From contig JAENXM010000034.1 in NCBI GenBank assembly GCA_016649525.1, positions 1 to 11,819 of the forward strand: DNA of 11,819 bases, written 5' to 3'. Shown here one piece after another: positions 5,564 through 11,819 of this stretch. Each line of letters begins with the position of its first letter. Positions within the stretch are counted from its first letter, which is position 1. Source of the stretch: Actinomycetota bacterium. Lineage in GTDB: Bacteria; Actinomycetota; Geothermincolia; Fen-727; Anoxymicrobiaceae. The notes beneath the pieces were generated by a model. That model saw only the letters and a program-made list of their open reading frames with translations. It was not told where the DNA came from and made no database searches. Made by a program: the position numbers and the translations under genes.

Positions 5564-6445
5564 GTGGCACAGAATCAAGAATACACGCTGTTTCTCGGGT
5601 GCATGATACCGCTCAGGCATCCACAGATAGAGCTGGCCTCGAGGAAGTCCCTCGGCGCGCTGGGCATAACGCTCAAGGACGCCGAAGGGTTCACGTGTTG
5701 CCCTGAGCCCTGGAACTTCAAGGGGGCTGGTCTCGAGTCGTGGCTGACTGTAGCGCTTCGCAACCTGGCTGTAGGCGAGAAGAAAGGCCGCGACATGCTG
5801 GTCCTCTGCAACGGCTGCTACGCTACGTTGACCGAAGCCGCCCACCTCGCGGCGTGCAACGGCGAGGCCGTGAAGGGCGCCATGGACAAGTTGAAGTCCC
5901 TTAAGCTCTCATACTCCGGTAAGAGCAGCGTCAGGCACGTCGCGTCGGTCCTCCAGGATATCGGCGTCGACGGGATCTCGGGCTCGGTCAGGCGCCCTCT
6001 CAAGGGTCTGAAGGTCGCCGTCCACCACGGGTGTCACCTCTTGCGGCCGTCGGAGGTGATGGGATTCGACGACCCGTTCGAGCCTTCGGTGCTCGAGGGC
6101 CTGGTGGAATCTCTCGGCGCGGAGGTCGTGCGCTACGAGGGTTACACCGACTGCTGCGGCAACGCGACGAGGGACACAGAGGCGTCGCTGAGGATCGGCA
6201 GTGAAAAAATCGCCGCGATGAAGAAGGCCGGCGCCGACTGCATCGCGGTCGTGTGCCCGGCGTGCTTCGAGCAGTTCGACCTAGGCCAGGTGGAGATGAA
6301 GAGACGGCTCAAGGTCGACCACCGGCTTCCCGCCTTCCACTACTGCCAGCTCCTGGCGATCGCCCAGGGGGAGGACCCTGAATCGCTCGGGCTCGACAGG
6401 CACAGGATCGACGTGAAACCGGCGCTTGTAAAGATCGGAAAGTAG
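5564..6445 (+). CDS. hdrB: HdrB-like catalytic subunit with two CCG domains
   Basis: This 293-residue HdrB-type subunit in methanogens holds two noncubane [4Fe-4S] clusters that reduce a disulfide (CoM-S-S-CoB). The first CCG motif is exact: C13-x31-C45 C46-x35-C82-x2-C85. The second is C157-x39-C197 C198-x32-C231-x2-C234 (HHGC ... DCCG ... CPAC), slightly shorter in its second gap than the textbook pattern. All ten cysteines expected for two clusters are present. GTG 5564 is preceded by GGAG within the hdrC end. In a bacterium the natural substrate is unknown; candidates are a low-molecular-weight disulfide, a protein disulfide such as DsrC, or another acceptor. Its position between hdrC and por cluster 2 suggests it receives electrons in a combined Por-Hdr module. 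Confidence 0.94.
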   Translation: MAQNQEYTLFLGCMIPLRHPQIELASRKSLGALGITLKDAEGFTCCPEPWNFKGAGLESWLTVALRNLAVGEKKGRDMLVLCNGCYATLTEAAHLAACNGEAVKGAMDKLKSLKLSYSGKSSVRHVASVLQDIGVDGISGSVRRPLKGLKVAVHHGCHLLRPSEVMGFDDPFEPSVLEGLVESLGAEVVRYEGYTDCCGNATRDTEASLRIGSEKIAAMKKAGADCIAVVCPACFEQFDLGQVEMKRRLKVDHRLPAFHYCQLLAIAQGEDPESLGLDRHRIDVKPALVKIGK

Positions 6446-6459
6446 CGGGTGGATAGTCG

Positions 6460-7011
6460 ATGTCCGGTATGACAGAGATAAGATGGCACGGCCGGGGCGG
6501 ACAGGGAGCGGTCGCGTCGGCCGAGATGTTCGCGACCGCCGCGATCGAGGAGGGGAAGTCCGCGCAGGCCTTCCCGAGCTTCGGCCCGGAGAGGCGCGGC
6601 GCGCCGGTCATGGCCTTCACAAGGGTGAACGACGAGTTCATACACCTCAGGACCGGCATCACCGAGCCAGACGTGGTCGTTGTTCTCGACCCGAGTGTCA
6701 TGAGCGCGGTAGACGTTACCGCCGGCCTGAAGGACGACGGCCTGGTTATCGTCAACACCTCGAAAGGTAAAAAGGAACTCGCCGGAGAGTTCAACATCAC
6801 CGCGAGGCTCACGACCGTCAACGCGGACAGGATCGCCCATGAGGAGATCGGCAGGCCAATAACAAACACCACCATGATGGGCGCCCTCGTCAGGGCCACC
6901 GGGCTCGTCGAGCTCGACTCGCTCGCGAAGCAGATAGATAAAAGGTTCCCCGGCGTCGCCGAGAAGAATATCAAGGCCATGCGCAGGGCATACGAAGAAA
7001 CAGAGATTTAA
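6460..7011 (+). CDS. porG: Pyruvate:ferredoxin oxidoreductase gamma subunit, cluster 2
   Basis: This 183-residue gamma subunit is paralogous to the one at 1698. It has the same HGRGGQG signature (10-16), then AFPSFGPERRGAPVMAF, EPDVVVVLD and GRPITNTTMMGALVRATG. ATG 6460 is preceded by GGGTGGA; an internal ATG at 6469 would also give a normal PorG N-terminus (TEIRWHG), and I cannot decide between them. It lies 14 bases after hdrB and 10 bases before porD, so it is cotranscribed with hdrCB. The sequence is clearly diverged from cluster 1, so the duplication is old or one copy was acquired separately. Confidence 0.95.
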   Translation: MSGMTEIRWHGRGGQGAVASAEMFATAAIEEGKSAQAFPSFGPERRGAPVMAFTRVNDEFIHLRTGITEPDVVVVLDPSVMSAVDVTAGLKDDGLVIVNTSKGKKELAGEFNITARLTTVNADRIAHEEIGRPITNTTMMGALVRATGLVELDSLAKQIDKRFPGVAEKNIKAMRRAYEETEI

Positions 7012-7021
7012 GGAGAAGTAT

Positions 7022-7309
7022 TTGGCCGAGGACAAGCCGAGCTGGAAAGAGTATCCGATGGCCGCGACCATCCACAGCCCCGGAAGCGCGACCGACCAGA
7101 ACACCGGTGACTGGAAGTCGATGCGCCCGGTGCGGGACAGTTCAAAGTGCGACAAGTGCGGAATATGCTGGATATTCTGCCCCGACGCGGCGCTTTACAT
7201 GACGGAGGAAGGCTTCTACGAGGTCGATCTCTACCACTGCAAGGGGTGCGGCATCTGCGCGCACGAGTGCCGCAAGGAAGCGATAACCATGGTCGAGGAG
7301 GGCGAGTGA
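7022..7309 (+). CDS. porD: Pyruvate:ferredoxin oxidoreductase delta subunit, 2x[4Fe-4S] ferredoxin, cluster 2
   Basis: This 95-residue ferredoxin subunit has motifs CDKCGICWIFCP (Cys43, 46, 49, 53) and CKGCGICAHECR (Cys73, 76, 79, 83). The second motif has arginine where proline normally follows the last cysteine, a mild deviation that should not prevent cluster binding. The N-terminal 42 residues are longer than in the cluster 1 copy and carry the Trp-containing segment (TGDWKSMRPV) typical of PorD. TTG 7022 is chosen because AGGAG lies 6 bases upstream, immediately after the porG stop. Its TGA overlaps the porA ATG (7309). Confidence 0.94.
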   Translation: MAEDKPSWKEYPMAATIHSPGSATDQNTGDWKSMRPVRDSSKCDKCGICWIFCPDAALYMTEEGFYEVDLYHCKGCGICAHECRKEAITMVEEGE

Positions 7310-8484
7310 TGGGCGAGCGCGTCGGCCTAGAGGTGTCGCTGGCGGTGAGCGAGGCCGTGAAGCTCGCGCGCGCTGACGTAATAGCAGCGTACCCGATTAC
7401 GCCGCAGACGCACATAGTCGAGGAGCTCTCCCAGATGGTGGCGGACGGAGATCTTGACGCCGAGTACGTAATGGTGGAGTCCGAGCACTCAGCGATGAGT
7501 GCTTGCTGCGGCGCTGCCGCGGTCGGTGCACGCACGTTCACCGCCACCGCGAGCCAGGGTCTCGCGCTCATGCACGAGGTCCTCTTCATCGCCAGCGGGC
7601 TCCGCCTTCCCGTCGTGATGGCCGTCGCGAACCGGGCGCTGTCTGCCCCCATTAGCATCTGGGGGGACCAGAGCGACGTCATGTCGGAGCGCGACTCCGG
7701 CTGGATACAGCTCTTCGCCGAGACCGGCCAGGAGGCGCTCGACCTCACGATACAGGCCTTCAAGATAGCCGAGGACAGGCGGGTGCTCCTCCCCGCGGAG
7801 GTAAACATCGACGGGTTCACTCTGAGCCACGTGGTCGAGCCGATAGTGATCCCGGGCCAGGAGGAGGTCGATTCTTTCCTGCCGCCGTACGAGCCGCAGG
7901 TGATACTGGACCCCGAGAAGCCGGTGACGATGGGCCCCGTGGGCTTCCCCGAGCTCTACACAGAGATAAAGAAGCAGCAGAACGAGGCGCTCCTCGGATC
8001 TTACGAGGTGATCCTCGAGGTATGGGACCGGTTCGCCGAGAGCTTTGGAAGAAAGTACAGGCCCGTCGAACATTACAGGACCGAGGACGCCGAGATACTC
8101 ATAAACATGGCCGGAGCGATGTCCGGCACCGCCCGCATAGCGGTCGACATGATGCGCGAAACAGGAAAGAAGGTCGGTCTGATACGCACCCGCCTCTGGA
8201 GGCCGTACCCGTTCGATGAGATCAGAAACGCCGTGAAAGGCGCGAAGGCAGTGGCTGTCGTAGACCGAGCCCTCTCCTTCGGCGGCCAGGGAGGCCCCAT
8301 GTGCTCCGAGCTGCGCTCCGCGCTGTACCCGCTCGCCGAAAAGCCCGTCGTCACCAGTTACATCGCGGGCCTCGGCGGGCGCGATATCACCGTCGAGAAT
8401 TTCCAGACCATAGTCGAGGACACCGGGGATGTCCTGGCCAACGGCCCCCGGGAGGAATACAAGATGATCGGAGTGAGGGAGTAA
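7309..8484 (+). CDS. porA: Pyruvate:ferredoxin oxidoreductase alpha subunit, cluster 2
   Basis: This 391-residue alpha subunit has YPITPQTH (about 28-35), VESEHSAM with the active-site glutamate region, TATASQGLALMHE, the ANRALSAPISIWGDQSD stretch, and domain II (NMAGAMSGTARIAVDMM ... IRTRLWRPYP). It starts at ATG 7309 within the TGATG overlap with porD, with GAGGAGGG upstream; an open frame back to 7147 is a shadow of porD. The family is the same as the cluster 1 alpha subunit, including the histidine after PQT, so the substrate class is probably the same or closely related. One base separates it from porB. Confidence 0.95.
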   Translation: MGERVGLEVSLAVSEAVKLARADVIAAYPITPQTHIVEELSQMVADGDLDAEYVMVESEHSAMSACCGAAAVGARTFTATASQGLALMHEVLFIASGLRLPVVMAVANRALSAPISIWGDQSDVMSERDSGWIQLFAETGQEALDLTIQAFKIAEDRRVLLPAEVNIDGFTLSHVVEPIVIPGQEEVDSFLPPYEPQVILDPEKPVTMGPVGFPELYTEIKKQQNEALLGSYEVILEVWDRFAESFGRKYRPVEHYRTEDAEILINMAGAMSGTARIAVDMMRETGKKVGLIRTRLWRPYPFDEIRNAVKGAKAVAVVDRALSFGGQGGPMCSELRSALYPLAEKPVVTSYIAGLGGRDITVENFQTIVEDTGDVLANGPREEYKMIGVRE

Positions 8485-8485
8485 G

Positions 8486-9427
8486 ATGGCCGAGACCCCG
8501 GGCGACCTTTTCCTGCCGCGGCTGCTTCCACCGCAGGAGTTCTTCGCGGAGGGGAACCGGGGCTGTCAGGGATGCGGTGCCGCGCTCGTCATGCGTCAGG
8601 TGCTTAAGGCCGCCGGCCCAGACACCATCGTCTGCAACGCCACGGGCTGCATGGAAATCATCAGCAGCCCTTACCCGGAGACGGCCTGGCGCATCCCGTG
8701 GATACACGTCGCCTTCGAGAACGCGGCGGCCGTCGCCGCGGGCGTGGAGTCCGGCATCAAGGTCTTGAGGAGAAAAGGGCGCTACCACGACAGGCGCATA
8801 AACGTCGTCGCCGTGGCGGGTGACGGCGGCACAGCGGACATCGGGCTCCAGGCCCTCTCAGGCGCCCTGGAGCGCTACCACGACTTCACCTACGTCTGCT
8901 ACGACAACGAGGCCTACATGAACACGGGCATACAGAGGTCTTCCTCCACTCCATACGGCGCGTCGACGACCACGAGCCCTTCCGGCAGGGAATCGATCGG
9001 CCAGAAGACCCAGAAGAAGAACCTGCCCATGATAGTGGCGGCCCACGAGATCCCTTACCTCGCGACGGCCTGCCCGAGCTTTCCGCTCGACCTGATGGAC
9101 AAGGCACGCCGCGCCTTTCAAACGGTAGGCCCTACCTACCTGCACATCCTTGCACCCTGCCCTACGGGATGGCGCCACGCGAGCGACCTCGCAATCGAGA
9201 TGGGACGGCTCGCGGTTGAGACCGGGGCGTTCCCCCTCTACGAGGTGGTGGACGGTAAGCTCAAGCTCAGTATGAAGATGGAAACGAGGAAGCCGATAAT
9301 CGATTACCTTAAACCGCAGGGGCGCTTCCGCCATTTGAAGGAAGATGACATAAAAGAGATACAGCGCCGCGTGGACGAGAACTACGAGAAGTTATTGCGG
9401 CGGGCGGAACTCGACGAAGGTGGATAA
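8486..9427 (+). CDS. porB: Pyruvate:ferredoxin oxidoreductase beta subunit, cluster 2 (all-cysteine form)
   Basis: This 313-residue beta subunit has all four expected proximal-cluster ligands as cysteine: C27 and C30 (RGCQGCG), C55 (NATGC) and C225 (APCPTGW). ThDP/Mg motifs are GDGGTADIG (112-120) and DNEAYMNTG (140-148). Compared with the cluster 1 copy it has a longer N-terminus (a proline-rich lead before the CxxC motif), a short insertion near residue 93-101 and a C-terminal charged helix. It is the internal control for the selenocysteine reading of the other copy, since codon 27 here is TGT. ATG 8486 has GAGGGAG upstream. The stop at 9425-9427 is followed directly by a structured repeat and then hdrA. 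Confidence 0.96.
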   Translation: MAETPGDLFLPRLLPPQEFFAEGNRGCQGCGAALVMRQVLKAAGPDTIVCNATGCMEIISSPYPETAWRIPWIHVAFENAAAVAAGVESGIKVLRRKGRYHDRRINVVAVAGDGGTADIGLQALSGALERYHDFTYVCYDNEAYMNTGIQRSSSTPYGASTTTSPSGRESIGQKTQKKNLPMIVAAHEIPYLATACPSFPLDLMDKARRAFQTVGPTYLHILAPCPTGWRHASDLAIEMGRLAVETGAFPLYEVVDGKLKLSMKMETRKPIIDYLKPQGRFRHLKEDDIKEIQRRVDENYEKLLRRAELDEGG

Positions 9428-9429
9428 GT

Positions 9430-9494
9430 TTTAGGTCGGGCTCTCAGCCCGGAGAATCCCGGCCTAAGAGGCCGGGCTAAGAGGCCGGGCTAAA
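9430..9494 (+). repeat. GC-rich cruciform-like repeat between porB and hdrA
   Basis: Two perfect hairpins stand side by side: CGGGCT-CTC-AGCCCG (9437-9451) and CCCGGCC-TAAGA-GGCCGGG (9458-9476). A 13-base unit TAAGAGGCCGGGC is repeated in tandem at 9465-9477 and 9478-9490, so the CCCGGCC arm has two alternative partners. The ends TTTAG (9430-9434) and CTAAA (9490-9494) are complementary and would close a three-way junction. It lacks a following T-run, so it looks more like a dispersed palindromic (REP/MITE-like) element or a processing/attenuation structure than a Rho-independent terminator. Confidence 0.7.
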
Positions 9495-9506
9495 GTGGTG
9501 AGTTTA

Positions 9507-11819
9507 ATGGCTCAAAAAGGCTCCGTCCTTGTGGTCGGAGGAGGAATAGGAGGGATACAGGCGGCGCTCGACCTCGCCGAGTCCGGATTCCGCGCGTACC
9601 TGATGGAGAGCGGCCCCGCAATCGGCGGCATCATGGCGATGCTCGACAAGACCTTCCCCACCAACGACTGCTCCATGTGCATACTCTCCCCGAAGCTCGT
9701 CGAGGCCGACCAGCACCCGAACATCGAGATACTGTCCTACTGCGACCTCGAAAAAGTCGAGGGAGGACCCGGGGATTTCAAGGCCACGTTCACTAGGAAG
9801 GCGCGCCGTGTCAACCTCGAGCTCTGCACCGGTTGCGGGGCGTGCGCCGAGGCCTGTGTACTGGCTGGAAGGATACCGGACGAATTCAACACGGGCCTTT
9901 CGATGCGGGGAGCGATATACGTCCCGTTCGCGCAGGCGGTCCCGCGTCTGGCCCTGGTCGACCCGGAATCTTGCCTCCTTTTCACAAAAGGCAAGTGCAA
10001 GTCGCCGTGCGTAAAAGCGTGCGAGAGCGGCGCGATCGACTTCGAGCAGAAGGACGCGAAAGACAGCCTGAACGTTGGCGCGGTGGTCCTGGCCTCCGGG
10101 TCCAGGCCCTACGACATTTCGAAGCTTACATCCTTCCACCCCGATCATCCCAACGTGATCTCGTCGCTCGAGATGGAGCGCATCATGTGCGCGAGCGGCC
10201 CCTCGGCCGGCCGCATCATACGACCCTCGGACGGGAAGCACGCGGCCAGGATCGCGTTCATACAGTGCGCGGGCTCGCGAGACGAGAAGCACAACCCGTA
10301 CTGCGGAAGCGTATGCTGCACTTACGCCGTAAAAGAGGCGACGGTCATAAAGGAGCACGACCCCGACATCGACTGTCACATCTTCCACATCGACATGCGG
10401 ACGTTCGGCAAGGGGTTCGAGCAGTTCAGGTCCAGGGCACAGGATGAGTACGGGATCCGCTTCACCCGCTTCAAGGTGCCGACCGTCGAGGTATCCGGGC
10501 CCGACACGCTCGCCGTCCGCTACGAGGAGGACGGTTCATGGAAGCGTGAGGAGTACGACCTTGTCGTTCTTTCGGTAGGGCTCACCCCTCCGGAAACGCC
10601 TGGAGCCGCGGCCGCCGGAGTCGACCTGGACAGGTACGGTTTCGTGGCAACCGAGACCGCGAGACCCCTGGACACCTCGAAGCCCGGCATATTCGCGGTG
10701 GGCGCCGCGACAGGCCCGAAGGACATCCCCGAGACCGTGGCACAGGCCTCCGGGGCTGCAGCGCGATGCGGGGCGCTGCTTGTGGGCGCGAGGGCAACCG
10801 AAATCATCAAGAAGGAATACCCGCCCGAGATGGAGCTCGAGGGCAGGGAAGTGCGTGTAGGCGTCTTCGTCTGCTCGTGCGGCAAGAACATAGGCGGGGT
10901 CGTGGATGTCCCTGCCGTTGTCGAATACGCTGCCGGCCTTCCCGGGGTCGCTCACTCGGAGGGCAGCATATATACATGCTCCGGCGAGTCGTGCGAGAAG
11001 ATAAAAGAGGCCATCAAAGAACACGAGCTTAACAGGGTGGTCGTGGCCGCCTGCACCCCCAGGACGCACGAGCCGCTCTTCCGAGAGACGATAAGGGAGG
11101 CCGGGCTTAACCGATACCTATTCGACCTCGCGAACATCCGCGACCAGTGCTCCTGGGTCCACTCTTCCGAGCCCGAGAAGGCGACCGCGAAAGCTAAGGA
11201 CCTGGTCCGGATGTCTGTAGCCAGAGCATGCCTGCTGGAGCCGCTCCCCTCTCTGCCGGTCAAGGTCACTCCCGCGGCGCTCGTGGTCGGAGGTGGCCCC
11301 GCCGGGATGGCGGCCGCGCTGGAGCTCGGCCGCTCGGGCTACAGGACATACCTCGTAGAGAAGGAATCGCGGCCGGGAGGACCCTACAAGGACATACCGG
11401 CGAACACCCGCAACGCGGAGTTCGACAAGGTTCTGTCCGACCTGGCCTCGATGTCCGAAGAGCTCGAAAGAATGGATTCCGTCGAAGTGATAAGCGACGC
11501 GCGCCTCGTCGATTTCTCCGGTTACATCGGGAACTTCAGCGCGACCATCGAACAGGGCGGTAAGCCTAGGCAGGTCGATGTCGGCGCCGCCATACTCGCC
11601 ACCGGCGGCGTAGAGCACGTCCCGTCTTCCTACCTCTTCGGCAAGAGCGAAAGGGTCGTAACGCAGGAGGGCCTCGAAGAGAAGCTCCAGGAGTCCTTCG
11701 ACGCTGAGTCCTTGGTGATGATACAGTGCGTCGAGTCAAGGGAGCCCGGCAGGCCCTACTGCAGCCGCGTGTGCTGCATTTCCGCGCTCAACAACGCGCT
11801 GACCATAAAAGCCGTTCAC
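9507..11819 (+). CDS. hdrA: HdrA-like flavoprotein with two HdrA modules in tandem (3' end outside window)
   Basis: The frame is open for 771 codons to the window edge with no stop. HdrA is the FAD subunit of heterodisulfide reductase complexes, where electrons are bifurcated. Module 1 begins directly at the FAD domain (GGGIGGIQAALDLAESG, from 11), then FPTNDCSMCIL (C55, C58), a ferredoxin insert (C107, C110, C113, C117; C156, C164, C168, C172) and the cluster motif C254-x11-C266-x3-C270-C271. A second unit follows with the HdrA N-terminal domain (VFVCSCGKNIGGVVD from 453; C491, C516, C548), a second FAD domain (GGGPAGMAAALELG from 595) and C741-x10-C752-x3-C756-C757. Module 1 lacks the N-terminal domain; module 2 lacks the FPTxDCSxCIL and ferredoxin inserts in the part visible. 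ATG 9507 has only a weak GGTGAG upstream. It is 79 bases after porB and probably part of its operon. Confidence 0.93.
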   Translation, partial: MAQKGSVLVVGGGIGGIQAALDLAESGFRAYLMESGPAIGGIMAMLDKTFPTNDCSMCILSPKLVEADQHPNIEILSYCDLEKVEGGPGDFKATFTRKARRVNLELCTGCGACAEACVLAGRIPDEFNTGLSMRGAIYVPFAQAVPRLALVDPESCLLFTKGKCKSPCVKACESGAIDFEQKDAKDSLNVGAVVLASGSRPYDISKLTSFHPDHPNVISSLEMERIMCASGPSAGRIIRPSDGKHAARIAFIQCAGSRDEKHNPYCGSVCCTYAVKEATVIKEHDPDIDCHIFHIDMRTFGKGFEQFRSRAQDEYGIRFTRFKVPTVEVSGPDTLAVRYEEDGSWKREEYDLVVLSVGLTPPETPGAAAAGVDLDRYGFVATETARPLDTSKPGIFAVGAATGPKDIPETVAQASGAAARCGALLVGARATEIIKKEYPPEMELEGREVRVGVFVCSCGKNIGGVVDVPAVVEYAAGLPGVAHSEGSIYTCSGESCEKIKEAIKEHELNRVVVAACTPRTHEPLFRETIREAGLNRYLFDLANIRDQCSWVHSSEPEKATAKAKDLVRMSVARACLLEPLPSLPVKVTPAALVVGGGPAGMAAALELGRSGYRTYLVEKESRPGGPYKDIPANTRNAEFDKVLSDLASMSEELERMDSVEVISDARLVDFSGYIGNFSATIEQGGKPRQVDVGAAILATGGVEHVPSSYLFGKSERVVTQEGLEEKLQESFDAESLVMIQCVESREPGRPYCSRVCCISALNNALTIKAVH

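Noticed and set aside
9504..10388. 294-codon minus-strand open frame opposite hdrA
   Set aside because: Shadow of the hdrA reading frame, which is uninterrupted and holds all expected FAD and Fe-S motifs.
1..11819. CRISPR array, tRNA, rRNA, transposase or phage genes
   Set aside because: No regularly spaced repeats, no tRNA-like cloverleaf, no rRNA sequence and no recombinase or phage motifs were seen on either strand.

Overview
The window is GC-rich bacterial DNA with tightly packed genes, almost all on the + strand. Its main content is a block of oxygen-sensitive iron-sulfur enzymes: two complete four-subunit pyruvate (2-oxoacid):ferredoxin oxidoreductases, HdrC, HdrB and a large HdrA-type flavoprotein. 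This points to an anaerobe. Gene styles and frequent ATA (Ile) and AGG (Arg) codons in a GC-rich setting resemble Desulfobacterota or related uncultured anaerobes, but I cannot name the taxon. Two genes can only be read full length if an in-frame TGA is decoded as selenocysteine (Sec), so the host should also encode the Sec machinery (selA, selB, selC, selD), which is not in this window.

Layout. 1-115: last helix of a probable MFS transporter. 96-578 (-): a small SLOG/LOG-type Rossmann protein, convergent with the transporter and overlapping its 3' end. 646-905: decayed remnant of a NAD-dependent epimerase/dehydratase. 906-1076: intergenic, with a weak inverted repeat. 1077-1640: thioredoxin-like selenoprotein with a Sec-x-x-Cys motif. 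1698-4606: porG-porD-porA-porB (cluster 1), whose PorB carries TGA exactly at the first cysteine ligand of the cluster near thiamine diphosphate. 4696-4923: 75-residue cysteine-bearing coiled-coil protein. 4924-5101: AT-richer intergenic stretch with a good sigma70-type promoter. 5102-9427: hdrC-hdrB-porG-porD-porA-porB (cluster 2, with normal cysteines). 9428-9506: strongly structured GC-rich hairpin repeat. 9507-end: HdrA-like protein with two HdrA modules in tandem, cut by the window edge.

How the genes may work together. Each Por set would oxidise pyruvate (or a related 2-oxoacid) with CoA to acyl-CoA and CO2, passing two low-potential electrons through PorD ferredoxin clusters, or run in reverse for CO2 fixation. 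The second set sits inside an hdrCB...hdrA unit with gaps of only a few bases, so its electrons may go directly to a heterodisulfide-reductase-type flavin bifurcating or confurcating complex. The first set differs by a predicted selenocysteine at a [4Fe-4S] ligand and is preceded by a second selenoprotein. TGA ends at least seven genes here, so global reassignment of TGA is not an explanation. Both TGA codons are followed at the expected distance by a hairpin fitting the bacterial SECIS pattern. The Sec-containing PorB is the most novel item in the window.
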